A stretch of 64,000 nt of DNA, from the NCBI RefSeq assembly GCF_947496725.1, contig NZ_CANMDS010000004.1, forward strand, positions 351,017 through 415,016, read 5' to 3'. Under the pieces are notes generated by a model. It was not told the DNA's origin. It searched no databases and saw only the letters and a program-made list of their open reading frames with translations. The position numbers were made by a program, and so were the translations under genes. This document shows positions 24,228-33,682 of this stretch, one piece after another. The stretch comes from an uncultured Dokdonia sp. (GTDB lineage: Bacteria > Bacteroidota > Bacteroidia > Flavobacteriales > Flavobacteriaceae). The number at the start of each line of letters is the position of its first letter. Positions within the stretch are counted from its first letter, which is position 1.

Positions 24228-25112
24228 ATGCTGAAAAAATATATTTATAAGTCTATTAACCGTCTGGGGTATAGAATAGAAAGAAAAAGAACTAGAGAGG
24301 AGCTTTGGGAGAACCATCAAATTTATGAGATAAAAAATAATCTCAACCTTTTCTTTGGGGCTAAATCCTATATTGAGCGTTTAAACTCAAGGTATGATAA
24401 TTTTAAACTAGAGGCTCAAGATAAGGGTCTTATAGTGCAATTTTTGGACTTAAAAATTTATGTAGAAACCATAGAGGAGTTTTTTATTATAGATGAAGTT
24501 TTTCTAACAAATGACTATAATTTTAGTACTCTTTGTGATGCTACGGTAATCGATATAGGAGCAAATATTGGAATTAGTTCACTATTCTTCTCAACTCTTG
24601 AAAATGTGAAAAATGTTTATTCATTTGAACCAGTTTTAGACACCTATAAGCAGGCTCTTATGAATTTTGAGATGAACCCCTCAGAAAAATTAAGTAGTAT
24701 AAAAAACATAGGTTTAGGGAATTCTACTAGAGAAGAAACTTTTATTTACAATAAGCATTTTAAAGGTAATACGGGAGTAAGAGGTTTACTAAGCAAGACG
24801 ATGTTTAACTTAAAAAACAATGAAACAAGAAAGGTCCAAATAGAAAATGCATCTAAACAGTTGAGGCCTATTGTAGAGCGTCACTCTTTAGGTAGTATTG
24901 TTATAAAGATGGATTGTGAAGGAGCTGAATATGAAATCATAGAAGATTTAAATCACACAGGTCTATTAAAGGACATTGATATAATTATGTTAGAGTGGCA
25001 CGATAAAGGTCCTCATTTTATTGAAAAAGTACTTAAAGAAAACAAATTTCAGGTTTTCTCAAGAAGTCTAGGTCCTAATGCAGGAATCATCTATGGTGTA
25101 AATAGCAAATAA
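24228..25112 (+). CDS. FkbM-family methyltransferase
   Basis: A 294-residue SAM-dependent enzyme. The SAM-binding loop reads VIDIGANIGISSLFF (about 107-121), followed by VYSFEPV, and the late motif IVIKMDCEGAEYEII is the family signature (KxDxEGxE). FkbM-type enzymes O-methylate sugars or polyketides. In this locus a sugar hydroxyl of the polysaccharide is the likely target (inference). The N-terminal 90 residues are basic and helical. It is packed 2 bases after the Wzt-like gene and 9 bases before the next glycosyltransferase. Confidence 0.9.
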   Translation: MLKKYIYKSINRLGYRIERKRTREELWENHQIYEIKNNLNLFFGAKSYIERLNSRYDNFKLEAQDKGLIVQFLDLKIYVETIEEFFIIDEVFLTNDYNFSTLCDATVIDIGANIGISSLFFSTLENVKNVYSFEPVLDTYKQALMNFEMNPSEKLSSIKNIGLGNSTREETFIYNKHFKGNTGVRGLLSKTMFNLKNNETRKVQIENASKQLRPIVERHSLGSIVIKMDCEGAEYEIIEDLNHTGLLKDIDIIMLEWHDKGPHFIEKVLKENKFQVFSRSLGPNAGIIYGVNSK

Positions 25113-25121
25113 ATTTTTGAG

Positions 25122-26060
25122 ATGCTCATTTCAGTTATAATACCAGCCTACAACGTAGAACGTTTTATAAAAAAAACAATCCAATCGGCTCTTGATCAGT
25201 CACAAGTTGGAGAAGTGATTGTAATAGATGATGGTAGTACAGATAGTACCTTGCAGATAGTTAGTGAGTTACAGGCCTCTACACATATTTTAAAAGTGTA
25301 TCAACACAAGGATGGAATAAACAAGGGTCGTGGCGCCACAAGAAATCTAGGAATACATAAAGCTACACAAGACTATATTGCTTTTTTAGACGCAGACGAT
25401 TTTTATCTCGAAGATCGTTTCAAAGGTGATGAGCACGTATTTAACGATAGTAATGTCGATGGGGTTTATAATGCAGTTGGGTTTCATTTCTATAGAGAAC
25501 CACTAGATTCTGAAAAAATACACTTCAAAGCTAACACTCTTTCTAAGAGATTGAAACCAGAGGAACTGTTTGATGGTATTGTGTCAAGTAAATATGGGTA
25601 CTTACATTTAAATGGTCTCACTGTAAAGAAATCCGTATTCGACAAAAGTGGCTATTTTAATGAAACGCTAAGAGTAACTCAAGATTCAGATATTATCTTT
25701 AAAATGGCGCTTGTGTGCAATTTGTACCCAAGCAATATAGAAGAGCCAGTTTCAAAAAGAGGAATTCATACAGAAAATGTTTTTACCAAGAGTGAAATAT
25801 ATAAAGAGTATAATCCTAAGCTTTTTGAATCACTTGTGAGTTGGTCCTTAAAAAATAAAATTAAAAAGGATAAGATAGATACGCTATTAAACTGGCAGTG
25901 GTTCCATAAATTCGAACAGAAAAAGACAGTGGTAGTTTATACTCGGTATTGGATAGCTTTTATTTTCAAAAACCCACGATTAATGTTATCTATACTAGCC
26001 ATAAAGTATTTTCCAATTATTAGGTTAAGAAAGCGCTTGTTTCCAAGATTTTATAATTGA
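25122..26060 (+). CDS. Glycosyltransferase family 2 (GT-A fold)
   Basis: A 312-residue enzyme starting with the classic GT2 strand LISVIIPAYNVERFIKKTIQSAL. It has VIDDGSTDST and the metal-binding DxD-type motif FLDADDFYLE (about 90-97). The acceptor half contains TQDSDIIFKMAL. The C-terminal 80 residues are basic and aromatic and may sit on the membrane. A nucleotide-sugar-dependent transferase; donor and acceptor unknown. There is a 22-base gap to the next transferase. Confidence 0.9.
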   Translation: MLISVIIPAYNVERFIKKTIQSALDQSQVGEVIVIDDGSTDSTLQIVSELQASTHILKVYQHKDGINKGRGATRNLGIHKATQDYIAFLDADDFYLEDRFKGDEHVFNDSNVDGVYNAVGFHFYREPLDSEKIHFKANTLSKRLKPEELFDGIVSSKYGYLHLNGLTVKKSVFDKSGYFNETLRVTQDSDIIFKMALVCNLYPSNIEEPVSKRGIHTENVFTKSEIYKEYNPKLFESLVSWSLKNKIKKDKIDTLLNWQWFHKFEQKKTVVVYTRYWIAFIFKNPRLMLSILAIKYFPIIRLRKRLFPRFYN

Positions 26061-26082
26061 ATTACCTTATTATTAAATTAAA

Positions 26083-26862
26083 ATGCCCAAACTCTCCATT
26101 ATCACAGTTAATTACAATGATCTGAACGGTCTTAAAAAAACCGTTCAGAGCGTGCATACTCAGACTTCTCAAGAATTTGAGCATATCATCATTGATGGAG
26201 GATCTACAGATGCAAGTGTTGAGTATATAAAAAAACATCAGGATAGTTTCTCATACTGGGTGAGTGAACCCGATAAAGGTGTTTATAATGCTATGAATAA
26301 AGGGATTGAGCAAGCTTCAGGCGAGTACTTGCTATTCCTTAATGCAGGTGATCATTTTATAAATGAGCAGTCCTTACAACGCGCTTTAACCCATTTATCA
26401 GGAGAGCATATAATTTATTTTAAGCTTCACGTGGTAGAAGGCTCACGTGACTTTACAAAGAGCTATCCTAGTCGTTTGTCATTTTCTTATTTTGTAGAGG
26501 ATACATTACCTCACCCAGCTACTTTTATAAAGAAGACCGCTTTCGCGAAAGCGGGAACCTACAGAGAAGATTTTAAGATAGTATCAGACTGGAAATTTTT
26601 TATAGATGCCATATGTAGATATCAGTTATCTTACAAAAAAGTATCCGAAACTATAACTACATTCTACATAGGAGGAATGAGTTCTGACCCAAAAAATTAT
26701 GACTTAAAAAGTAATGAGCGTACTGAAGTTTTAAGTAAAGAGTATACAGCATTTTATCAAGATGTTAATGATACCTTACATATGAGAAAAACACTTAATA
26801 GTTTAAAAAAATCAAGGATTATAAGTTTACTAGTGAAGCTTAAGTTTCTAAACAAATTTTAA
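26083..26862 (+). CDS. Glycosyltransferase family 2
   Basis: A 259-residue GT-A enzyme: LSIITVNYNDLNGLKKTVQSV at the start, IIDGGSTDAS, then GVYNAMNKGIEQASGEYLLFLNAGD (about 68-92). The usual second Asp of DxD is replaced in an NAGD motif, as is common in the WcaA/colanic-type subgroup. The palindrome at 26538 is read as AFAKA (FIKKTAFAKAGTYREDFKIVSD), just before the catalytic-base region. The equivalent place in relatives is normally a short F-x-x-G-x-Y/F segment. The next gene overlaps by one base. Confidence 0.9.
   Translation: MPKLSIITVNYNDLNGLKKTVQSVHTQTSQEFEHIIIDGGSTDASVEYIKKHQDSFSYWVSEPDKGVYNAMNKGIEQASGEYLLFLNAGDHFINEQSLQRALTHLSGEHIIYFKLHVVEGSRDFTKSYPSRLSFSYFVEDTLPHPATFIKKTAFAKAGTYREDFKIVSDWKFFIDAICRYQLSYKKVSETITTFYIGGMSSDPKNYDLKSNERTEVLSKEYTAFYQDVNDTLHMRKTLNSLKKSRIISLLVKLKFLNKF
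26538..26553. repeat. HIP-like palindrome copy 10 (16 bp perfect)
   Basis: Inside the GT2 gene at 26083, AFAKA phase, just before the conserved G-x-Y-x-E-D-F segment. Confidence 0.97.
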
Positions 26863-27722
26863 TGAATAGCCCTGAAGTTTCTATAATAGTACCTTGTTAT
26901 AACCAGGCTCATTTTTTAAATGACAGCTTGCAATCTGTTTTAAATCAGATTTTTGACGCTTGGGAGTGTATTATAGTAAATGATGGTAGCCCAGATAATA
27001 CAGAAGAAGTAGCTCAAAAGTGGTGTGCAAAAGATGCAAGGTTTAAGTATATAAAAAAAACTAATGGTGGTTTATCTAGCGCTCGTAATGCAGGTATAGC
27101 GATAAGTCGTGGAGATTTTATCCTTCCACTAGATGCAGATGATTTGATACATTCAGACTATTTACAAAAGCTCTTACCAGTAATAGAAAATAATGACGCT
27201 GTAGAAGTAGTTTCTTGTTATAGTATTTTTTTTAGAAATACTATTGATAATGTTGTAAATACAAGAAAACCCACTGGTACAACAATAGATGCTTTATTAT
27301 ATGAAAATATGATAATGGCAACATCTTTATATAGAAAGGAATCTTGGAACCGGGTAGGAGGCTATGATGAAAGTATGAAAGATGGCTTTGAAGATTGGGA
27401 TTTTTGGATTTCTATTTTAAAGGATGGAGCAGAATTTAAAATTGTCCCAGAGTTCCTTTTTTACTATCGTAAAGCTGCAGCGTCAATGTTAACCAATACA
27501 GTTGCAAATCATCTAGAATCAGTAACAAAATATATTTACAAAAAGCACCCTGAGGTTTATATAAATAAGTTTGATACCACTATGGATTATGTTTTTTATT
27601 TAATTAAAAAGCATAAAGCTAGTGAGGATAATTTAAAAAAATCTCTTGAATATAGAATAGGAAAAGCTGTAACAAAGCCTTTTAGATTTATTGCCAAATT
27701 AAATAAATCAAAAAATAAATAG
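26862..27722 (+). CDS. Glycosyltransferase family 2
   Basis: A 286-residue GT-A protein. Start motif VSIIVPCYNQAHFLNDSLQSVL, then IIVNDGSPDNTEEV, GGLSSARNAGI, and the metal site LPLDADDLIHSDY. The acceptor region contains GFEDWDFWISILKDG, the ED-W motif that carries the catalytic base. It resembles transferases acting early or in the middle of O-antigen assembly; specificity cannot be told. It is closely similar in motif layout to the gene at 28585, which suggests an ancient duplication inside the locus (inference). Confidence 0.9.
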   Translation: MNSPEVSIIVPCYNQAHFLNDSLQSVLNQIFDAWECIIVNDGSPDNTEEVAQKWCAKDARFKYIKKTNGGLSSARNAGIAISRGDFILPLDADDLIHSDYLQKLLPVIENNDAVEVVSCYSIFFRNTIDNVVNTRKPTGTTIDALLYENMIMATSLYRKESWNRVGGYDESMKDGFEDWDFWISILKDGAEFKIVPEFLFYYRKAAASMLTNTVANHLESVTKYIYKKHPEVYINKFDTTMDYVFYLIKKHKASEDNLKKSLEYRIGKAVTKPFRFIAKLNKSKNK

Positions 27723-27725
27723 CTT

Positions 27726-28505
27726 ATGATATCTGTTGTTATACGTAATAAAAATCAAGAAGTAGCACTGGAGTTTTTATTAAAAAACCTGACACAGCGA
27801 TACAGTGAAGATATTTCTGAAATCATAGTAGTAGATAATTTATCTACAGATAGAAGTAAGGAGATAACCGCTAGATATAATGCACGCTTTGAAACTATAA
27901 AAGAGTTTAGTTATGGTGGTAGTGCAAACTTTGCTGCTAGTAAAGCTCAATTTTCTATAGTCGTAATATTTAGTGCGCATTCATATCCCGTGAGTCACGA
28001 TTTTTTTAAAACAATAAAGGATAGATTTGAATCAAATAATAACCTGGCTGGTGTACGTTGCTTGCATAGCCCAAATGATTATAGAAATTACATAAACAAA
28101 ATAAGTGCAAATACTGACCCTAATAAATCAGGGTTAATATTCTCGGGTTCTGCTTTTAGTAAAAAAGTTTGGGAGAAGTATCCATTTAGAGAAGATGTCG
28201 CTACATTCGAAGATAAGGAGTGGACAAAAAGAGTGGTTAATGCAGGGTTTGATATTGAGTTTGCACCTGCTATCTTTAGTTATGAAATACGCAGAACAAA
28301 AAAGCAGCAATTTTTTAGGTGGAAGAATGATTTAGTAGGCAATTATCAGCTTTGGCATAAAGATGTAAGTATCCTTTCTGCTGGTAAAGGTTTTATTGCT
28401 ACTGGATGGAGGCTTAAAAAAGCCCTAGTTGTTGATTTATGGTATGCCCTAAGGCGCTTTGTTTATACTATAAAGTTTTGCTTTAATAAACCAAAAAAGT
28501 TTTAG
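27726..28505 (+). CDS. Glycosyltransferase family 2, rhamnosyltransferase-like
   Basis: A 259-residue GT2-like enzyme. The N-terminus reads ISVVIRNKNQEVALEFLLKNL and VVDNLSTDRS. The usual DxD segment is replaced by IFSAHSYPVS, as in the WbbL-like rhamnosyltransferase subgroup where the acidic pair is altered. Further motifs are FSGSAFSKKVWEKYPF and FEDKEWTKRVVNAGFDIEF. The C-terminus is basic. It ends the first tight gene run of the locus; the following gap of about 80 bases is the largest so far inside it. Confidence 0.85.
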   Translation: MISVVIRNKNQEVALEFLLKNLTQRYSEDISEIIVVDNLSTDRSKEITARYNARFETIKEFSYGGSANFAASKAQFSIVVIFSAHSYPVSHDFFKTIKDRFESNNNLAGVRCLHSPNDYRNYINKISANTDPNKSGLIFSGSAFSKKVWEKYPFREDVATFEDKEWTKRVVNAGFDIEFAPAIFSYEIRRTKKQQFFRWKNDLVGNYQLWHKDVSILSAGKGFIATGWRLKKALVVDLWYALRRFVYTIKFCFNKPKKF

Positions 28506-28584
28506 ATATATAAATAATCTTCAGTAGTTCTGTATATTTTTCCTATGTCTTTTCAATAGAAAATAGTATAATTTTTAAATACAA

Positions 28585-29442
28585 ATTATTAAAATATCAA
28601 TCATAATACCTTCTTACAATCAAGCAATGTTTCTTGATGAAACACTTGATTCTGTTTTTCTTCAAACAGAGAAAAGTTGGGAGTGCTTAATCATTGATGA
28701 TGGTAGTACAGATGAGACTGCCGCTGTAGCCCATAAATGGGTGATTAAAGATGATAGATTTAAATATTTTAAAAAAGATAACGGCGGGTTAAGCAGTGCA
28801 CGCAACTACGGACTTAAACTTGCTCAGGGCACTTACATTCAATTGTTAGATTCTGATGACTTGCTTATGCCTACTAAGTTTGAGAAGCAACTTGTAAATT
28901 TAAATAATACAGATATCTGTATTTGTGATTACAGGCCATTTGATAATGAGACAAATCAAGATGTAGTCCATAGATATTTAACACCTTTTGTATCCCCTAA
29001 TAATTTGGTTAATAGTGTTATACTCAACTGGGAGTCTAAGTTGTCAATACCTTGCCATACTGCGTTATTTAGAAATGATATTCTATTAGATAATGCATTA
29101 AATTTTGATGAGTCTCTTGATAATCACGAAGACTGGGTGTTTTGGGTGAAGTATTTTTATTATTCTCAAAAGGTTAGTTTTAACAGGGAGATACTAGCAG
29201 AGTATAGAATCCATCCTTACTCAATGACACAAGACTATTTTAAAATGAAGAATGGCTTTTTGCAAGCCATACGACTTTTAGAAGAGTTTTTTAAGAATAA
29301 CAAACAGCCTGAATACGCAAGAGTTTTATTAAAAAAAAGGCGAGAAATTTTAAGAAGAGGTAGAGAGCCGCTTTTGATTAAATACCCTAAGCGGTTATAC
29401 CGTAAAATTATAAGTAAGTACAAGAATGTCAAAGGAAATTAA
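28585..29442 (+). CDS. Glycosyltransferase family 2 with a non-canonical (ATT) start
   Basis: The first ATG (28627) lies inside the conserved first strand of the GT2 fold. The frame is open upstream to a TAA at 28576-28578 and encodes IIKISIIIPSYNQA before that ATG, which is the expected N-terminus. The likely start is therefore ATT at 28585 or 28588; no ATG, GTG or TTG exists there. Further motifs are IIDDGSTDETA, GGLSSARNYGL, LLDSDDLLMPTKF (metal site) and DNHEDWVFWVKYF (catalytic base). Starting at ATG 28627 would delete the nucleotide-binding strand. The end overlaps the WbsX-like gene by 17 bases. It is a full enzyme if the ATT start is used, otherwise a start-loss allele. Confidence 0.8.
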   Translation: MIKISIIIPSYNQAMFLDETLDSVFLQTEKSWECLIIDDGSTDETAAVAHKWVIKDDRFKYFKKDNGGLSSARNYGLKLAQGTYIQLLDSDDLLMPTKFEKQLVNLNNTDICICDYRPFDNETNQDVVHRYLTPFVSPNNLVNSVILNWESKLSIPCHTALFRNDILLDNALNFDESLDNHEDWVFWVKYFYYSQKVSFNREILAEYRIHPYSMTQDYFKMKNGFLQAIRLLEEFFKNNKQPEYARVLLKKRREILRRGREPLLIKYPKRLYRKIISKYKNVKGN

Positions 29443-30511
29443 AGCAATCGCTATTCATTTACCGCAATTTCACCCCATTAAAGAAAATAATGAATGGTGG
29501 GGTAATGGTTTTACCGAATGGACTAATGTTTCTAAAGCAAAGCCTTTTTTTGATGGACATTATCAACCTCATTTACCAGCAGATCTTGGTTTTTATGACT
29601 TAAGACTTGAGGAGGCAAGGATTGCGCAAGAGGATCTGGCTCGTGCTAATGGAATATTCGGATTTTGTTATTATCACTATTGGTTTAATGGAAAACGTAT
29701 ACTAGAAACACCATTAGAGCGTAAACTTAAAAATATTAAGGAAGATTTTCCTTTTATGTTATGTTGGGCAAATGAGAACTGGACAAGAGTTTGGGACGGT
29801 GGGGAAAAGAATATTCTTTTAGAGCAAAAGTATTCGCACGAAGATGATTTACTACATATTAGGGAATTGATAAGATACTTTAAAGATGATCGCTACATAA
29901 AATCTAATGGAAAACCAGTATTTGTTATATACCGACCTAACTTGTTTCCTGATATTAAAAAAACAATAGCGATATGGCGAGAGGAGGTTAAGGCGGCAGG
30001 TTTTTCTGATATCTATTTGGGGTACGCGCTAGGAGAAAAAAACCAGTCGCTTCTTGGAGTAGGAGGGTTTGATTTTTCTTATGACTTTCAGCCTAATTTT
30101 AGTAATAGACCTTCCAGTATTAAAAATAATCTGTTTAAGAGGTATACTACCGCATTACTACGTAAATTTAAATGGACTATAGATAATCGTTATGAGTTAT
30201 TTTATGATTATGAACAGTTTGTTGATTTACAGATAAATACTGAGTTTAAATCGAAGGTCTATCCTGGAATAACTCCTATGTGGGATAATACCGCTAGACG
30301 AAAAAAGAATTATTTTGCTTTACATAATTCAACTCCGCAGAAATATGCAAAATGGTTAAAGCATATCGTTTTAAATTATCCTTGGCAAAAAATGCCAGAA
30401 AATTATCTATTTATAAATGCTTGGAATGAGTGGGCTGAAGGAAATCACTTAGAGCCTTGTCAAAAGTGGGGTAAACAGTATCTAGAAGAGACATATAAAG
30501 CACTGAAATAA
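29426..30511 (+). CDS. WbsX-like / glycoside hydrolase family 99-like protein
   Basis: A 361-residue protein beginning IKAIAIHLPQFHPIKENNEWWGNGFTEW in two conserved segments. Further along are FCYYHYWFNGKRILE, FPFMLCWANENWTRVWDG, and INAWNEWAEGNHLEP near the C-terminus. These are hallmarks of the WbsX family, found in O-antigen and capsule loci and related to endo-alpha-mannosidase-type GH99 folds. Whether WbsX proteins cut, transfer or modify glycans is not settled. No signal peptide is seen, so a cytoplasmic role in assembly is likely. The start overlaps the previous gene by 17 bases. Confidence 0.9.
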   Translation: MSKEIKAIAIHLPQFHPIKENNEWWGNGFTEWTNVSKAKPFFDGHYQPHLPADLGFYDLRLEEARIAQEDLARANGIFGFCYYHYWFNGKRILETPLERKLKNIKEDFPFMLCWANENWTRVWDGGEKNILLEQKYSHEDDLLHIRELIRYFKDDRYIKSNGKPVFVIYRPNLFPDIKKTIAIWREEVKAAGFSDIYLGYALGEKNQSLLGVGGFDFSYDFQPNFSNRPSSIKNNLFKRYTTALLRKFKWTIDNRYELFYDYEQFVDLQINTEFKSKVYPGITPMWDNTARRKKNYFALHNSTPQKYAKWLKHIVLNYPWQKMPENYLFINAWNEWAEGNHLEPCQKWGKQYLEETYKALK

Positions 30512-30552
30512 TCTAATTTACCTACAATAAAGCCATAAATATTTAAAATAGA

Positions 30553-31620
30553 ATGCAAGATCTTTTAACCGTAGTCTTACCCAACAGGAATAGAGATTTA
30601 CAACTTGTTGTAAAGTCTATAAGCTCTGTTTACAGTCAGATCGAAGAAAATGTTAAGCTAATTCTGGTAGATTATGGAAGCCCAGTAGGTTATCAAAAGG
30701 AACTGAAAAATGTCTGTGCGAAATTTTCTAAACTCCAAATTATCTTATATCAAACACAAGGACAGCTTTGGAACAAGTCTAGAATTATAAATTCAGTACT
30801 AAAAGACTGTTCTTCTCAATACTTTATGGTAAGTGATATAGATATGCTGTGGCATCCTGATTTTTTGGAAGAAGTACACTCATATTTACACAGTTCAAAA
30901 GTCCTTTATTTTCCCGTGGGTTTCCTAACCGAGAGCGAAAGTAAAAGAGAAGTTTCATTTCATAAATATATCGTTAAGGGTATCTCAACTCACGAAGCAA
31001 CCGGAATTTCGATTTTTCCAACGGTAAAACTCAAGTCTATAGGTGGTTTTGATGAATTTTATCACGGATGGGGAGGGGAGGATACAGATGTACATATAAG
31101 ACTGCAAAGAGCAGGTGTTACAGTAGAGTTCGTAGAAAACACTCTTTACTTCAAGCATCAATGGCACCCTAAAATGTATCGAAGTTTCAAGAGTAACTAT
31201 CCTTTTGCTGAAACTTTAGAATTAATAAATGGTCAATACCTAAACAGAGTACAAAAAGGAAGTGTTGTAAAGGTAAATAATTCATCTGGCACAGGCATAA
31301 TTCCTGATTCATATGACCTTAATGTAGAGGAGGTCAAAATCAATGTTCTTACAACTCGAGATCAAGTAAAATCTGCCTTGTATTATATAGAAAACTGTGT
31401 AGGGAAGAGAGTTTTATTAACAGTAAGAGAGCATCCAGAAAGACACGACTTTATTAAGAAAATAAAGAGAAAAGCCAGAGGTAAAACTTTGAATTTTATA
31501 ACGATTAAAGAAGCAAATAACATTATCTTAGAATGGGTAGTTTCTAAAGCTAGAGATTCTTTTTATCAGTATAAAATGTCTGAAAGTAATGTCATCACAC
31601 TTGAAGTACATTATAGATGA
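30553..31620 (+). CDS. Glycosyltransferase family 2 with galactosyltransferase-like acceptor domain
   Basis: A 355-residue protein. The N-terminal GT2 part reads LLTVVLPNRNRDLQLVVKS and LVDYGSPVGYQ. The metal site is FMVSDIDMLWHPDF. The GT-A C-terminal (GT27/galactosyltransferase) motif is clear: SIGGFDEFYHGWGGEDTDV (about 160-178). About 140 further residues form a second, unrecognised part with NVLTTRDQVKSAL and ILEWVVSKARDSF. Its end overlaps the next gene by 4 bases. A transferase role is certain in kind, unknown in specificity. The C-terminal extension could be an accessory or acceptor-binding domain. Confidence 0.85.
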   Translation: MQDLLTVVLPNRNRDLQLVVKSISSVYSQIEENVKLILVDYGSPVGYQKELKNVCAKFSKLQIILYQTQGQLWNKSRIINSVLKDCSSQYFMVSDIDMLWHPDFLEEVHSYLHSSKVLYFPVGFLTESESKREVSFHKYIVKGISTHEATGISIFPTVKLKSIGGFDEFYHGWGGEDTDVHIRLQRAGVTVEFVENTLYFKHQWHPKMYRSFKSNYPFAETLELINGQYLNRVQKGSVVKVNNSSGTGIIPDSYDLNVEEVKINVLTTRDQVKSALYYIENCVGKRVLLTVREHPERHDFIKKIKRKARGKTLNFITIKEANNIILEWVVSKARDSFYQYKMSESNVITLEVHYR

Positions 31621-32564
31621 AAATGCCTATGTATTTTGAAAAGCTAAATTTACTTAGAGACCAAGAACCTACCGTAAGTGTTTTTGTACTTTGTTATAAT
31701 CAAGAACCTTATATCCTTCAAACTATAGAGAGTATTCTTTCTCAGAAAACTAATTTTCCATTTGACATCATTATAAGTGATGATTCAAGTAGCGATAAAA
31801 CTCCACAAATTTGTGAAAGTTTAGCCGCTATAAATAGTAATATCACTTTTATTAAGCAGGAAAAGAATCTAGGCTTGATGGGTAACTTTGTAAAAACTTC
31901 AAAGCGGCTCAGAGGCAAATACGTTGCAATTTGTGATGGTGATGACTACTGGATTAATAATAATAAACTTCAACTTCAAGTTGACTTTTTAGAAAAGAAT
32001 AAAGAGTTTAGTGTAGTAGGTACAAGTTGTTTTAAATCTATAGATGATAAAATAAATAAAATAGATATAGATAAATATACTGGGCCTATTGCGTTAAGTG
32101 AGCTTTCTCTAGAAAATAAAATTATAGCACCTACTGCAGTGTTTCTCAATGTGTATCGTGTTCTAGAATTACCACAGTTTTTTCATAAATTTCCTTATGG
32201 CGACTGGCCATCGTATTTGCTAGTTATGTCTTTAACAAATACTGCAGCATTTAAACTAGCAGAGGTTACGGCTGTTTATAGAAGTACTATAGGTGTGTCT
32301 GCACGTATGAGAGAGGATAATACTAATGTGGCTATTCAAAATTTAGAAATTATTAAAAGCTTAATGCATTTGGAAGCTCTAAAACCTAATGAAGCATTGT
32401 TTAAAAATAGTTTAGAGCACCATCAATTGGCACTAGTAACATCTTACAATAGAGATAAAAAGTTTTTAAGAGGAGCTTTTTTAATGTTACAAATACTTAA
32501 GTCAAATCTATCCTTGATATTATTTAAGAGATACATTTACTCCTTAAAAAAATCTATAGTATAA
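31617..32564 (+). CDS. Glycosyltransferase family 2
   Basis: A 315-residue GT-A enzyme: TVSVFVLCYNQEPYILQTIESI, DIIISDDSSSDKT, and the metal site VAICDGDDYWINNNK, a form common in Bacteroidota GT2 proteins. The acceptor half contains FHKFPYGDWPSYLLV. The C-terminal 50 residues are basic and hydrophobic. It overlaps the upstream gene by 4 bases and lies 2 bases before the next one, consistent with coupled translation. Confidence 0.9.
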   Translation: MKMPMYFEKLNLLRDQEPTVSVFVLCYNQEPYILQTIESILSQKTNFPFDIIISDDSSSDKTPQICESLAAINSNITFIKQEKNLGLMGNFVKTSKRLRGKYVAICDGDDYWINNNKLQLQVDFLEKNKEFSVVGTSCFKSIDDKINKIDIDKYTGPIALSELSLENKIIAPTAVFLNVYRVLELPQFFHKFPYGDWPSYLLVMSLTNTAAFKLAEVTAVYRSTIGVSARMREDNTNVAIQNLEIIKSLMHLEALKPNEALFKNSLEHHQLALVTSYNRDKKFLRGAFLMLQILKSNLSLILFKRYIYSLKKSIV

Positions 32565-32566
32565 CA

Positions 32567-33682
32567 ATGAGGATCTTACTAGTATCAATGAATTCTATAC
32601 ATTTTCGTCGTTGGTCTGACCAACTCCGGGATAGTGATCACGAGGTGTATTGGTTTGATATTTTAGACCAAGGGTATGCACCATCAATGTCTTGGATGAC
32701 CCAAATAACAGGCTGGAAAAAGGGTTTTTTAATAAAAAGAGGAAGGACAACAATAAAAAAATATTTCCCAAAAATTTATAACTACCTGAGCGATAAACTT
32801 GACACTAAAGTTGAGACCGCTTTCGCGAAAGCGTTACAAGACATAAAGCCAGATGTTGTACACAGCTTTGCATTATATACTTCTTGTTTACCCATATTAC
32901 ATATTATGAATAAGGAAGTAAACATAAAATGGATATATTCTAGCTGGGGAAGTGACTTATTTTACAAGGAAAATAAACCCAATTATCACAAGGAGGTGCC
33001 TGCTGTGCTCGCAAGAGTTGATTACCTTTTTACAGATTGTTTAAGAGACTACCATATAGCAAAAAATGGTGGCTTTTCTGGAAGATTTTTAGGCGTTGTG
33101 CCTGGAGGTGGAGGTTTTGAATCTCATATAGATAAATATTATGTAAAAAATTCTTCTTTTATAGTAAAAGGTTATGAGGATGCACTTGGAAGATGTATTA
33201 ATGTATTAAAAGCATTAGATGTCATTGCCAGAAAACATACTGGCATATCTATCATAATATTTGGAGCTTCTAAGAAGGTTACTGAATATCTTAATAGGAA
33301 TACTGGAAGAGATTATGAGGTTAAAGTATTTGGGAAAGTAAGTAACTCAGAGGTCATAGATTTAATGCTTCAATCTAAGTTTTATATAGGTAATAGTATA
33401 AGTGATGGTCTTCCTAATACACTGTTAGAATCTATTTTTTGTGACTGTATACCTATCCAGTCTAATCCCGGAGGTGCCACCGAAGAAATTATTAAGGATA
33501 CAATAAATGGATTTATTATAAGTAATCCAGAAGATGTAAATGCAATTGCTAATAGTATAGAAATGGCGCTGTTATCAAACCCATCATCTATATTAACGGA
33601 AAATAAAGAGATTAAAAAAGCCTATGAAAGAAATGAAATCCAGGCAAAGGTGTTAGCTATTTATAATTCTTTAGCTGTATGA
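32567..33682 (+). CDS. Glycosyltransferase, GT-B fold (GT4-like)
   Basis: A 371-residue two-domain transferase. The N-terminal Rossmann half reads MRILLVSMNSIHFRRWSDQL. The C-terminal half has GRCINVLKALDVI, IIIFGASKKV, VKVFGKVSNSEVIDLM and the donor-binding region IGNSISDGLPNTLLESIFCDCIPIQSNPGG (in parts at about 286-315), with the E-x7-E-like motif altered. The palindrome at 32818 is read as AFAKA (VETAFAKALQDIKPDVVHS), in a helix just before the conserved D-V-V-H strand. Four bases overlap the next gene. Confidence 0.88.
   Translation: MRILLVSMNSIHFRRWSDQLRDSDHEVYWFDILDQGYAPSMSWMTQITGWKKGFLIKRGRTTIKKYFPKIYNYLSDKLDTKVETAFAKALQDIKPDVVHSFALYTSCLPILHIMNKEVNIKWIYSSWGSDLFYKENKPNYHKEVPAVLARVDYLFTDCLRDYHIAKNGGFSGRFLGVVPGGGGFESHIDKYYVKNSSFIVKGYEDALGRCINVLKALDVIARKHTGISIIIFGASKKVTEYLNRNTGRDYEVKVFGKVSNSEVIDLMLQSKFYIGNSISDGLPNTLLESIFCDCIPIQSNPGGATEEIIKDTINGFIISNPEDVNAIANSIEMALLSNPSSILTENKEIKKAYERNEIQAKVLAIYNSLAV
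32818..32833. repeat. HIP-like palindrome copy 11 (16 bp perfect)
   Basis: Inside the GT4-like gene at 32567, AFAKA phase, in the helix before the DVVHS strand. Confidence 0.97.
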
